This document shows positions 1 to 9,804 of a stretch of DNA of 15,952 nucleotides, piece by piece (position 1 is the stretch's first letter; each line of letters opens with the position of its first letter). Origin of the DNA: Larix sibirica (taxonomy: Eukaryota; Streptophyta; Pinopsida; Pinales; Pinaceae); assembly GCA_004151065.3 (NCBI GenBank), contig NWUY0300048483.1, forward strand, positions 20,383 through 36,334. The letters run 5' to 3'. A model generated the notes under the pieces. It was given only the letters and a program-made list of their open reading frames with translations, searched no databases and was not told where the DNA came from. The position numbers were made by a program, and so were the translations under genes.

Positions 1-157
1 TCGGCCCAGTCATTAAAAGAAATTTAAATAATTAGAAGGCCCTAAGGTCGGCCAGCTAAAAGTAAGCCATTGTTTTATATTTTTAACCCTCATGACTTGT
101 ATAAATAACAAGCATTTCACTCTCAAAAAAAGGAAGATGAATTCTCTATTTTCTTGT
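1..157. other. no gene seen at left edge
   Basis: AT-rich sequence with short GGCC-containing words near the start. I see no reading frame, RNA gene or transposon end in it. It leads directly into the degenerate minisatellite. Confidence 0.5.
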
Positions 158-560
158 CTGATTTTTGGGTATAAGTATAACATGCAGTTGCAAACATATG
201 TAAAATGACCAAGTTCTGATTTTTGGGTGTTCTGAGGCAGTAGCAGGCATATATAAAACGATCAAGCTTTGTTTTGGGTATCCTGAAGTAGCCACAGGAA
301 TGTATGAAAGGTTTTTATGAGCTCTAAAATTCGGATCCATTCTCTGAGGTAGCCGCAGAAGGTTACAGTGCATGAAATAAAAGATCTGCAGGCCCAGAAG
401 GAAGCATATTTTTGGTTTTATGCATCAGTATTAGTATCATCTTTGTTCTGATATTTGGTTTGCCTCAGTAAGTACCCTTTTTGGGATGCCTTCAAGTTCG
501 GGTTACCACAGTACTAAAGGTCTGATCTTTAGGGCATCCGAATAGCAGGAAGCATTATCT
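158..560. repeat. degenerate minisatellite, units about 51-58 bp
   Basis: Several diverged copies of one motif follow each other. Starts visible by eye are near 158, 216, 267 and 321, and weaker copies begin near 446 and 520. A unit begins like CTGATTTTTGGGT, continues with a CTGAGGTAGC-like core (AGGCAGTAGC, AAGTAGCCAC, AGGTAGCCGC) and ends in a purine-rich stretch. The spacing is irregular and the later units are heavily decayed. Short reading frames in this stretch are by-products of the repeat and I do not call genes here. Confidence 0.6.
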
Positions 561-656
561 CTGCAGCATTAACTGTGNGCAAGGGTCCCTCTAGCCCCTC
601 TATGCCGCTAGACATAAGTAAATAAGATAATGTAAGGAAATATATTTGTTCGTAAT

Positions 657-672
657 TATGGAATAGTCTAGG
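657..672 (+). repeat. 5' target-site duplication of the LINE
   Basis: TATGGAATAGTCTAGG matches TATGGAATAGTTTGGG at 2614-2629 at 14 of 16 positions, including a perfect 11-base run. The two copies sit exactly outside the LINE leader and its A-tail, as target-primed reverse transcription produces. Confidence 0.82.
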
Positions 673-1189
673 AGAAATAGCTCCTCATTTTTTATCATTA
701 TTTTGTGTGTTCACAATTACGTTTCCCTACTTGGATTTTTAATTGAAGAGGAAATCGATGGAGTTGCTTTCTCTTACCCCGCAAATCCTAAGCATGCAGG
801 TCGCTGCTAGTTCGCCCCTTGCGGCTAGGATCTAGGTGAAGTCTTGTAATAGCGAGCCCCTTTCACTGCTGACCAAGACCAGACGGATATCAAAGAGAAG
901 GACCTGCTTCTCTTGGCTAGGGGTGCATCTCAGGCCGTCGTTCTCTCTACGACCGTCATTCCAGGGATCTCAGCCCCCTTAGACCAATGGATTGTGGGTT
1001 ACCAGAACCAGGTGGCATTGGGGGAGCAGAAGGGTTTTCCATTTTTTTGTTCAGCTCCTTTCAGGCTCTTCCAGATGCTTTGTCATGAGCATGTCGGATC
1101 CAATCGATCGCCTGCTCAGCAAACTCCAAAGATTGACCGAGATCCCGGGTTGCTGCCTACACCTTTTCTTTCATGGTCGGTTTCTTTAG

Positions 1190-2445
1190 ATGGGGGCTCA
1201 GCTAGGAGATTATGGTATAGCCAAAGACGAAACCATATCTCTCGTATATGGCTTGAGAGGTGGAGACGAGGGTGCCCCAAGGTCGTCTTCTTCGCAACAA
1301 CGTTCATTCAGAGATGTCGTGAAAACCAAAAATCTCGGGGCTTCGAGGCCAAAGCATTTGTCAAGTTCAACCTTCATTATCGAACACTCAGAAGAATCAC
1401 CTATAGCAAAGCTAGAAGACTCCCGCACCCTTATCAATGGGTATAACTTTAGCCGAACAACCCTCATTTGCAGATTCAACAGGCTTTGGCCTTCTTCTTT
1501 TGGTTAAGGGAATGGATTAAACAAGCATGGGTTGTGGAGCACGAGTTGGTTCCATGCTCCAAGGAGTTCTTCATTTCCCGCTTCTCGTCGAAGGAGGATT
1601 GTAACCAAGTCATCGAGAAAGGATCGTGGTTCTGGGGAAGTTTGAGGATGTCTATGCAACGATGGTTCCCTGAGTTTGATCCATTGTTAGTCTCAGCAAT
1701 GGTTACACCAGTCTGGGTAAGACTTCTGAACCTTCCCTTGCACCTTTGGTCTCTCGATTCTTTTGCTACCATTGGCAACTCTTTGGGAAGGTTTATCAAG
1801 AGTGATACAAATAGAATCTCAAAAGGCCTAGCCACTTTTGGTCGGATTTATGTTGAGCTGGATCTGACCAAAGGGCTTCCAGATAAAATCTATATCGATT
1901 GGGGCAGTTCAAAACCCCACCTGCAGATCATCGATTATGAATAAACAACTTTTAGATGCATATCCTATCAATAATCAGGGCACCTTTAGGTTGTTTGTCC
2001 TATAGCCCCGATCCCTTCGGCAAAAAGACGTCCCAAAGGGTGGCAGAAGGGAAAGAATCATAAGAAGAACTCAGAATATCAGTCGAAAGGATATGTTCCT
2101 GCTAATCTGGCCACTGTTGAGCATGCCCATTCTCATCCTTCGTCTGAGTATCATCAACCCCCAGTGTCAGTTCCACCTCCAGGGGCCCTTGAAAAGGCCC
2201 TTGTTCGTGAAGAAGGGAACGATATGGTAATATTTATGGCTTCATTCTTGGGTGGCCAGAAACGCCCTCATGAGACGGATAATTCAAATAGTGACAAGGA
2301 AGCAGACCTAGTCCATAGGATGATTGTTTATGAAGGCTCGCCGCATCAGTTGGTCGCAGCCGCTAATTCACCTGCTCAGGATAACACAATAGGGTGGATA
2401 GATGTCCGGAACATGAGAAAGGATCCGCGTCGGTCTTCTCAGTGA
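1190..2445 (+). pseudogene. LINE ORF1, DUF4283 nucleic-acid-binding protein, decayed
   Basis: About 418 codons that once encoded the ORF1 RNA-binding protein of a plant LINE. The ATG at 1190 follows a stop in the same frame, so it is the natural start. The N-terminal part contains SFRDVVKT and ends in LICRFNRLWPSS. The frame then shifts by one base in the T-rich run near 1490-1502. The DUF4283 domain continues with WIKQAWVVEHELV, GSWFWGS, WFPEFDP, PVWVRLLNLPLHLW, IGNSLGRFIKSD and a GLPDKIYIDWG segment near 1876-1908. Stops at 1942, 1972 and 1987 interrupt the zinc knuckle that follows. The frame then stays open through a basic Lys/Gln-rich stretch to TGA at 2443-2445. The domain order DUF4283 then zinc knuckle is typical of plant LINE ORF1. 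The stops and frameshift make it non-functional. Confidence 0.85.
1957..1998 (+). other. decayed CCHC zinc knuckle of LINE ORF1
   Basis: In the ORF1 frame the spacing C-x2-C-x4-H-x4-C is preserved: Cys at 1957-1959, His at 1981-1983, Cys at 1996-1998. The second Cys position (1966-1968) is TAT (Tyr), one base from TGT. Two in-frame stops (1972-1974 and 1987-1989) fall inside the knuckle. The preceding residues DYE and the FRC start are the usual approach to this knuckle in plant LINE ORF1 proteins. Confidence 0.72.
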
Positions 2446-2613
2446 CCGAATCTCTTGCTCACAAGGTGTGTATGGTAATGATTTGTTAGATCTTTTGCTA
2501 AAATTGGATAGTTTGTTTTCTGTTGGCCCAATTTCTGGCAAACTCAACATTATATCAGTATGTAACTATTTCTTTGATTAATAAAAAGTTCCTTAACTTA
2601 CTATAAAAAAAAC

Positions 2614-2629
2614 TATGGAATAGTTTGGG
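2614..2629 (+). repeat. 3' target-site duplication of the LINE
   Basis: TATGGAATAGTTTGGG lies one base after the A8 tail and pairs with 657-672 (14 of 16 identical). Confidence 0.82.
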
Positions 2630-3010
2630 CCTATGTATTTAGTTCAAAATATTCTCCAATTTTGTATGAGATTTTTGTTAAAACTTTTCATATTTTATGT
2701 TACAAAGTTGTACTAATCATGATCGTTTTTAATAGAAATATAAACATTACTCTAAATATAAAACATTATGTCTAGCAAAAACATGAGAGAACAGGTCAAG
2801 CAAGAAAAATTCCAAGGAATTTGTTCACGACAACGGAGTACCCAATCAAAACTACATACATGGTAATAGTGCCCATTGGGAAAAAACATTAACATCATAT
2901 AATGTAAAAAAGTAACGAAATATTGAATTTCCAACCCCCACCTCCACTTAAAACACCTATGGAAATAGGTTGAAAACAACCATTCATACTTTAGAGTCAT
3001 AATGTAGCTT
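2630..3010. other. AT-rich, no gene seen
   Basis: No transposon ends or recognisable protein. A minus-strand open run at 2752-3015 reads as an aromatic- and Met-rich string without family motifs and is most likely a chance frame. Confidence 0.5.
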
Positions 3011-3285
3011 ATCATAATTTTGTATTAACATAAAAACCACATTTTATTAACATATATAACTTACATTTGCATTTGCATAGCTCATTATTTTATTTACAAA
3101 ATGTTTTTTTTTTTTTACATGGAATAAGTTGATATTATAACTTATCATTTTTTTTATTAACATAAAAACCACATTTTATTAACCTATCTAACTTATATTT
3201 ATATTTACATTGCTTATTAATTTTTTACAAAATGTTTTTTTTTTAATTTATTTTCATGGAATAAGTTGATCTTATAACATTTATA
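3011..3285. repeat. tandem duplication, period about 132 bp
   Basis: Two head-to-tail copies, about 3011-3142 and 3143-3285. Both carry ATTAACATAAAAACCACATT, then TTATTAAC with CTAACTTA or ATAACTTA, ACAAAATG plus a T run, and CATGGAATAAGTTGAT before TTATAAC. The copies differ by small substitutions and by T-run length. No coding signal. Confidence 0.78.
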
Positions 3286-4805
3286 GCTTGATAGGTTACA
3301 ATTCATTCACTAATTCAATAAATCAAAGTTACAAGTAATTTGGATTAATTTAACATTAACATCAATTTTTATGATATTTAAATCATTTTAATTTAAACAA
3401 AATATTTAAAAGTAAAATTTTAACACACATAAAACTTGGATCATATAAAATTCAATTTGACCAAATTTAATTATATGTTTAAACATGAAAATTAAAAACA
3501 TTTAATTTTGTTACAAGATGAACATACTCCTACTCACATTTCACCACATTTAACAATCCCTTTTCACCACGTTTATCCCTTCAAACATTTGGAGATTATG
3601 ATAATCAAATGGCATGGCAGCTAAGCAACTAATCATTGAACTTTGGAATTAAACAACTAGTCATGAACCATAACTATGGAATTTCACATGGAAAATGCTA
3701 ATCCTTAAGCATTTTTTCATCAAATAAGGTTAATTTTTTTAAACCATCATACTAAATGGTTAAATATAATCCAAAGCCATTATTGTGAAGATTAACGTAT
3801 TATAGTCCAAAGCATTATGTGAGCATTATGGGAAGAAGATTGACATATTTTTAGAATATAATTAGTTTTTATTATTAATTATGATATAAATGTATAATGG
3901 AGTAATAAGTATGATGCTAAGATATAAATGTATAATGAAGCAAAGGTATGAGAATAGTAATTTTTGTTAAAAGTAATTGAATTTCGGAAGTGGAAGAAAT
4001 CAATGGTAAAAGACTATTCAATAGTGACAAAAAATTTATGTGAAAAAACATGTTTAAAATGTATAATTGATTTTCCTTTAACAAGATGTGCATGATGCTT
4101 ATATATTCATTAAACTTGTATTCTCGTATTCCAAGAGATAACAATGAATTAAATCACATTAAAAATAAATTTTAGTGGTTGTTTTTGGCATATTAATTGT
4201 CCCAATTATGAATTTGCACTAAATCATTGATCACTTAATGATTTGCCTTGCAAGTTATATCTATTGTTTTGTATGACCATTGTAGTGTTTGAGAAGCTCT
4301 CTATCAAACAACCCGGCTCCTAATTTTTTGACCTACTAGGAACAAACAATGTTTTGAGGTTTAAAGTAGCAAAGTTTATTCCTTCGTGGAATTGTGTGGC
4401 CCATGAAACTTTGTTGGATTACCTAGTGTTACTGAAGTTGTAGTTCATTAAGGAGGACTTTGAAGATGACCATCGTGAAGGAGAATGGGATTCACCCATG
4501 ATGAGCATGACAATGACAACAAACATATTTAAAGCTTTGATATTAATGAAGAATTCAATATGTAGTGCTAGGAAAGACAACTCAATAATAATAATTTTGA
4601 AGCTCTTTAATCACTTGATTCTTACATCAATTATTAATTCTTACATGGTCAAAACATGAAATAAGGATGCTCTTTACAACAATTATGATGATCAAAACAA
4701 ACAATGCATGATCCATATTCAGATAACCTTGTAATTTATTTAAATTGTAATATTAAATTTAGTTACATTATCAATATCACTTTTCATTTGAAATCAAAAA
4801 TAAAA
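3286..4805. other. AT-rich intergenic sequence, no gene seen
   Basis: Very AT-rich, with many short A/T runs. Around 4320-4560 the composition is more balanced, but I find no frame longer than a few dozen codons and no family motif. Frames at 3917-4144 (minus) and 4704-4919 (plus) look like chance runs, and the latter overlaps the SINE. Confidence 0.5.
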
Positions 4806-4982
4806 AGGGAATTGGCAACTAGGGCACGTCTGGTACTCCGATTCTCGTCCACTACCACTATACCCCTAGGTGCACCCACACAACCCTCTAGCACGGCGTA
4901 CATGCTAGCTAAGGTTTGAACCCATGACGTGGAAAGGATTTCCTTAATGGTACACTCTATCGCCACTTGGTCTACACCCCTT
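4806..4982 (-). mobile_element. tRNA-derived SINE, copy 1
   Basis: Read on the minus strand, the 5' part resembles a tRNA: an A-box-like TAGACCAAGTGG near the 5' end and a B-box-like GGGTTCAAACC about 50 bases later, the internal promoter of RNA polymerase III. The tRNA-unrelated body follows, with CTAGAGGGTTGTGTGGGTGC and CTAGGGGTATAGTGGTAG. The 3' end runs into a T-rich stretch (rich in A on the plus strand near 4796-4806). The first 136 bases from 4982 align without gaps to copy 2 at 8986-9121. The 3' boundary is approximate and I could not fix a target-site duplication. Confidence 0.72.
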
Positions 4983-6053
4983 AGGAAATTCCATGTCATG
5001 TATTAATTCTTTCATATTAAAATAATTTAGACCTCAAGATATTTGATCTCTATTGGTACTTGATAGACATGTTTTAGATGTACCTTTATTGGTGTTATTC
5101 TTGTGGGTGTTGGGTGAAAAAAAAATCAAAAAAGTGTGATTGGATATAATTTTCCTAGCATCAACTATGTGACAAGGGATGGAAGGTGTGGCGGTGGGGT
5201 TACGTCTGATGACATTTAATGATAGTCATGTGATATAGTTTTACATCACTGCTAGGAAGGATCTTTCCTCCATTCTTCTTCAGATCCCAATGGTGGAAAT
5301 CTAAGCCATTATGTGTTTGGCTCTTGTAATAATCAAGTTCGTGAAAACGATCTACAAGTTGTTTCTTATCACATAATTCTTTGGTTCCATCTTGAGTACC
5401 ATCACTTACAACAAAAGTGTTGATATGTTTTATATTGATTTTGATAAAACACTTATCTTGAAACACATTAGTTCATGCTACCAAACTAGATGGTGGTCCC
5501 ATGTAGAAATTTGTTGCAAAAGAGGTTGAAGGGTTAGATGGATTCTAGAGACGATAACAATGGGGATATGATATCCCATTCAAATCCAATTATCTCTTGG
5601 CTATAGTAGATGTCGCTTCTCGTGAAAAGTGATTGTAATGTGATAATTGTGTATATGCTCAATTCAATGCCATGGATCAATAGATGGATATCGATATCTT
5701 CCATTACAAGCGAAGTGTGCTCCAAACCACTGTATGCGATCGATTTGTCCACAAGAAACACTTAGGGAACTTTTAATTTCTCCAGTATCAACCACTATTC
5801 AGAATTGATATGACTTACCATTGTTCCATCACCTTTATAGTTGTTTTTTCTTACCATTTCATAGAATCTCGCGAAATTTGTTTTCCAAGGATTGGTTTTG
5901 AAGATATTATTTTGTCCCAGAGGAGGGGACTTTGATATTAACTTCAGATTTAGACAACTCTTTGGATGATATTCATCTATTTCCATCTTCTTACTCAATT
6001 AGGTGTTCTAATGATATTTTATTTCATTATATGTTCACCTAGGAATTCATCCT
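4983..6053. other. no recognisable gene; weak minus-strand frames
   Basis: Three minus-strand open runs (5200-5466, 5534-5761, 5795-5998) lie in a row and look a little more protein-like than chance in composition, for example WKTNFARFYEMVRK at about 5850-5891. They lie in different frames, and no conserved motif identifies them. They could be scraps of an old transposon or retrogene. A purine-rich GAGGAGGGGA lies near 5920 but is not next to an LTR. Confidence 0.35.
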
Positions 6054-6332
6054 TGTTAGTGTACATACACAACTATAAGTTCACTTAAGTAAGATATTAA
6101 TTGCCTAGTTTGTATACTAGCCAACCAATCTTGTTAAACGTTCGGTGAGCCCCCCAGTTTGCTATAAATAGAGGGTTTCTCTTGAATTTCAATGTTCAAA
6201 ATAATAGATTTAATAAAAGCAATGATTCTTTTTCCTTCTATTGGCTTTGAGTCTTTGTATTCTCTTTGTTTTGTTGTCCACTTATGGATTTGAAGCATGT
6301 TATGTTCCTATTTTCTTTTGGATGATTTCACA
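6054..6332 (+). mobile_element. short 5' LTR, Copia-type retrotransposon
   Basis: The sequence begins TGTTAGTGTACATACACAAC and ends in CA immediately before a primer-binding site. It contains, in order, a CCAAT word near 6124, a TATAAATA box at 6163-6170 and a poly(A) signal AATAAA at 6212-6217. This is the layout of a U3-R-U5 LTR. At about 279 bp it is short. I find no second copy of the LTR and no gag or pol domain downstream, so the element is truncated or its other end lies outside the window. TG...CA ends plus an initiator-Met primer site are typical of plant Copia elements, but TRIM-like non-autonomous elements share them. Confidence 0.68.
6163..6170 (+). promoter_or_regulatory. TATA box of the LTR
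   Basis: TATAAATA, followed by GAGGG about 30 bases before the presumed start of R, and about 50 bases before the AATAAA at 6212. Confidence 0.65.
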
Positions 6333-6344
6333 TGGTATCAAAGT
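6333..6344 (+). other. primer-binding site for initiator-Met tRNA
   Basis: TGGTATCAAAGT directly after the LTR CA end. The plant consensus is TGGTATCAGAGC, complementary to the 3' end of initiator methionine tRNA. Ten of 12 bases agree. Confidence 0.7.
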
Positions 6345-6756
6345 TATAGGGCATCAACTTCCCCCATCTCCCTTGGTTCCCTTAGTGTTGAGGTATGGGC
6401 ATTTCCGGGATTCTCTGTTGTGGGCATCTAAGCTCTTCCCCTTAGTGTGTCAATCAACTATTGATCCACAATGGAAGTGCGGTGGTAACCCCCTTCATCT
6501 CTCTGACTCCCATAACCATTTTTTAAAGACTTTTCTTTATAAAGGCCGTAAAATATTTGTTTAGAGCTAATTTTGTGGGGTGTCAAGACATATTTGTAGA
6601 AGGGGCTTTTGTTGATTTATTGGTTGCACTATCGTAAAGTGCCTTGGTTTTTCGATGCATGCTTTGGTGGTTATTTTTTTCTTCCCTTTTAGCAATTTCA
6701 TTCTCTTGATATGCCAAATAAGTTTCCTCTGCCTTGTCATGCACCAATTTTTCCGT
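6345..6756. other. leader or remnant downstream of the LTR, no gag seen
   Basis: This should be the 5' leader and gag start if the element were intact. The sequence is C/T-rich near 6360-6520. The open frame spanning the LTR and this stretch (6241-6564) crosses the LTR boundary, so it is not a gag gene. No zinc knuckle or protease motif is visible. Confidence 0.45.
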
Positions 6757-6842
6757 GAAAGAAATAAAATAAGAGTTCTTGGAATTAATGATAACATGTA
6801 AAAGAAATAAAATAATAGTTCTCAGAATTAATGATTATATCT
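6757..6842. repeat. tandem duplication, period 43 bp
   Basis: Two adjacent units: GAAATAAAAT starts at 6761 and again at 6804. Each is followed by A(A/T)AGTTCT, then GGAATTAATGAT or AGAATTAATGAT. Differences are a few substitutions. Confidence 0.72.
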
Positions 6843-8950
6843 AAAAAAAAGTTAAAAGTAACACTATTTTGTAATTATGTAAATAATGAGGAGTAAAGTT
6901 GTTTTCTGTTATGAAACCTTTCATTTATTATTTATTGGAAGGAAAGCTATTATCTTGGGGGGTAGGAAAAGGAATACTGGGAGATAAGTCAGTGATAAGA
7001 GGGGAAGTCTTAGCTAGGGGTGTATTTGGGTGGTGACCTCAGAGATGGTGACCCAATATAGTTGTATTCTTATTTAATAAGGTAATGCACAAAAATATAT
7101 TCCATAGTGATATTTCTAAGTCCAAGAGTAGGTGTGCATAAGATAAGCTCTTGTTACAAGTATTATTTTTTAAAAGAATAAAGAAAAGAAATTATCTTCA
7201 ACTTAATGTTGAATTGTAGAATATGTTCTAAATGGTGTAATGATAATAAAAATAATAAGAAAATAACTTCTGAATGCTATTTACAGTGAATTGGCATGTT
7301 TAAGTTGATTATTATGGATTTATTTTCTTTTGCTGCAATAGATTACATTCATGCAAATTAAGAAGTAAACAAGAAAATTTAATATAAAGGGAAACAGTTC
7401 CTCATTTAGTATCAGAGCCATATCCACGTCTACTAAAAAATATTTAAGAAAATAGTAAAACTAGTAAGATATTGAAATAGAAAATAAATATGTGCTCTTA
7501 TTGTTATGTCAATCATATATACTTTAATTTCTTATATAAACTTGTAATGCATGGTAATACTTGCATGTTTTATTGTTGTTATATCAAGTAAAATTAATGA
7601 TTCTAATAGTGATGTGAAGGATTAAGTATATATAATAAGAACAATCACAACTCTCCATTTCTCATCTACATTATATATAGTCATTTCCAATCAATATGTT
7701 AAGACAAATTAACATGTAGTTTAACCTGTGGAGAAGTCACTTTGTATGGAATTCATTAGGGAGTAATATCTCCTGCTAAGATTATAGTTGATTTGTTGTA
7801 TTGTTATTATGCTTGTACATATTCTTTGCTCATTGTTGTTATGTCATATTCATGGAATTTCTAGTTGTGATGATGCATAGAGAGAGAAGCAATGAGAAGA
7901 TTTTAGGGTCACAACAACAAAAATAATATCGTGTTTATAAATCAACTCAGTAGGTGGCATTTTCAAGCATCACTAATCAAAGATAACTTGTATGCATTGG
8001 GATTAATATATAAATGTGTAGATATTATTTTGTTGGTTTTAAATCTTATGAAGAATAAATGCATATCACGTTGTATATAAGGAGTAAACTAGATGGAAAC
8101 ATGTCAAATCTACTAAAGGAATTATGTAAACTCAAAAGTATGGGATGTCACTTATTAAAATGGAGAGATGAGATAAATAATTACTATTTTTCTATGTGGT
8201 AAAGTATGGGGTATGCCATATATAATTATTTTATAATAGGATAGGGTTTTTGGTTTTTATTTGAATTATTTGTGCTAATATACCTTTAATACTAAAAATG
8301 AAAGTGAGTAATGTTAAATTTGCAATTTTGAATGACTACATCAATTTATAATTTATGTAGTAAACGATTAAGTGTATGCATATTTATTTTGAAGATATAA
8401 AGATTGTTCATATCATTTGAGTAAGCATTACAGGCATGAAGAATGAGATTTTTTTTCTCCAAAAGTTATAGATAATTTTAAGCAAAGGGGATATACAAAG
8501 TGAATATATATGTATCCAAAGGAAATTGATAATTAGGATTATATATGCAATGGAAATGGTGATTAACGAATCATTTTATGGTAACGATTGGATTTGAACC
8601 TTTGAGTTGAAAAGAAAAAAACAAAAAAGAAAGAAAGAATAAAATAGTAACATTATCATTATTATGAAACCTAGACATCAATTAAGTTTTCCAAGACAAA
8701 GTGATGGAAACATTTAAAGGGGCATAGTTGTATCATATGATTATTACATTGGAGTACTTTGATAATCGAAGTGGATGACTAAACAAACAAATATATGTGT
8801 TATGGGTAGATGTCCAAATGCTAAACAAACAAATAAAAATGAGTTGTTAGTAGAAGTTCACAACTACCTTTAACAATGTGATTGTAGTGTGTTAGGTTAA
8901 TCTTGACTTGGTTATAAAATGATTACACATAACCTTGATTTAGTCAATAA
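6843..8950. other. long AT-rich stretch without a gene
   Basis: About 2.1 kb with no convincing reading frame on either strand. It contains a short repeated CTAAACAAACAAATA motif at about 8779 and 8821 (43 bp apart) and an isolated primer-site-like word at 7407. A G-rich patch lies at about 6955-7050. I see nothing else to annotate. Confidence 0.5.
7407..7421 (+). other. isolated LTR primer-site-like word
   Basis: TAGTATCAGAGCCAT matches the plant Copia primer site TGGTATCAGAGC at 11 of 12 bases and continues with CCAT, as many Copia leaders do. No LTR resembling 6054-6332 lies before it, so it may mark a different, badly decayed element. Confidence 0.35.
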
Positions 8951-9121
8951 TGGGGTTTACGAGCCCATGGTTTTGGGTAACCTGNGTCCACTACCACTAT
9001 ACCCCTAGTTGCACCCACATAACCCTCTAGCATTGGGCACAAGTAAGCCAAGGTTTGAACTTGTGACATCATAAAGAATGCCTTAGCAATACATTCTATC
9101 ACCACTAAATCCATATCTCTA
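8951..9121 (-). mobile_element. tRNA-derived SINE, copy 2
   Basis: Second member of the family at 4806-4982, in the same orientation. On the minus strand the 5' head starts near 9121, with the A-box region eroded (ATTTAGTGG), a clear B-box core GTTCAAACC, and the conserved body from CTAGAGGGTT to GTAGTGGAC. By hand count the 135 aligned bases are about three-quarters identical to copy 1, with the difference concentrated in the tRNA-like half. One N lies at 8985. The 3' boundary is approximate. Confidence 0.7.
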
Positions 9122-9693
9122 TAGACAACAAAATTTATTATTGAATAAAATGAATTTTAATAACTAAAAAAAGTTAATTTTAATATTAGATATTTTTAAA
9201 TAATAAATATTAAAAAATCATTAATAAAAAATGTTATTTTATAAAAATACTTTTTAAAATAATATATAAACCTTCAACGTTCTAATATTGGAAAGGCATT
9301 GTTGTTGGCACATACCAACACAAACGGCCATTTAAAAAAACTCCACTAAAATTTGTCATATTATTATTAACGCATGCGATCTTTGAATAGCACCGCTTCA
9401 TTGTCCTTGCAATTTAAGGAATAATAATTTTAAGATAAACCTTTCATGACTCTTTAAAAGGTGATTTCCACTTTTTCATAATGGATCTACTAAAGGTCAA
9501 CTCTTAACGATATCACCTTTATAATAATAATATATTAAAATATATTATTTTTATAAATTATATTATAAAATAAAATAATAAAATCATTGTAAAATAAAAT
9601 TATTTAGATGGATGAATCTTTATGTATTAAACAAACATTTGTAGGTAAAAAAAAAGTGTGAAGTTAAAGTTATTTTTAAATTTGTGATGTGTC
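9122..9693. other. AT-rich low-complexity sequence
   Basis: Long A/T-only runs (about 9150-9260 and 9520-9610). No gene. A short balanced stretch around 9270-9480 has no recognised content. Confidence 0.55.
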
Positions 9694-9804
9694 ACAAAAT
9701 TATTATAAAAACTAGATGTTGGTTATGGGTCTCTTCTTACTTAGTTTGAAGTCTTACAAAGTTATTACAGAAACTAAATATTGGTTATGGGTCTTACTTA
9801 GTTG
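9694..9804. repeat. tandem duplication, period about 62 bp
   Basis: ACAAAATTATTATAAAAACT with TTGGTTATGGGTCT and TTACTTAGTT (9694 onward) is repeated from 9756 as ACAAAGTTATTACAGAAACT with TTGGTTATGGGTCT and TACTTAGTT. The second unit is slightly shorter and runs into the 307-bp repeat. Confidence 0.75.

Larger units (their letters stand above)
673..2612 (+). mobile_element. ORF2-less LINE (L1-type) retrotransposon
   Basis: A non-LTR retrotransposon of about 1.94 kb. It has a leader of about 517 bases (673-1189), a decayed ORF1 (1190-2445), a short 3' region (2446-2604) ending in the plant-LINE-like TGATTAATAAAAAGTTCC, and an A8 tail (2605-2612). A target-site duplication brackets it. Full-length plant L1 elements are typically several kb, because ORF2 (endonuclease and reverse transcriptase) follows ORF1. 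Here the 3' region begins right after the ORF1 stop, and I see no endonuclease or reverse transcriptase residues. The matching flanks show that the ORF2-less form is what inserted, or that a clean internal deletion followed. The element resembles in plan the ORF1-only HAL1 elements of mammals. It must have relied on enzymes from other LINEs. Confidence 0.83.

Noticed and set aside
913-1446. 177-codon plus-strand open frame in the LINE leader and ORF1 start
   Set aside because: It overlaps the genuine ORF1 frame from 1190, has no DUF4283 N-terminal text (SFRDVV, LICRFNRLWP lie in the other frame), and ends before the domain continues.
1210-1835. Minus-strand open frames opposite LINE ORF1
   Set aside because: They mirror the coding frame on the other strand and contain no family motifs.
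5200-5998. Row of three minus-strand frames as a possible spliced gene
   Set aside because: Different frames, no convincing splice sites joining them, no domain. Left as unexplained sequence.
6241-6564. 107-codon plus-strand frame
   Set aside because: It starts inside the LTR and crosses the primer-binding site, so it is not a gag gene.
9150-9260. Very AT-rich stretch as a matrix-attachment region or replication origin
   Set aside because: Composition alone supports neither; no consensus or structure beyond low complexity.
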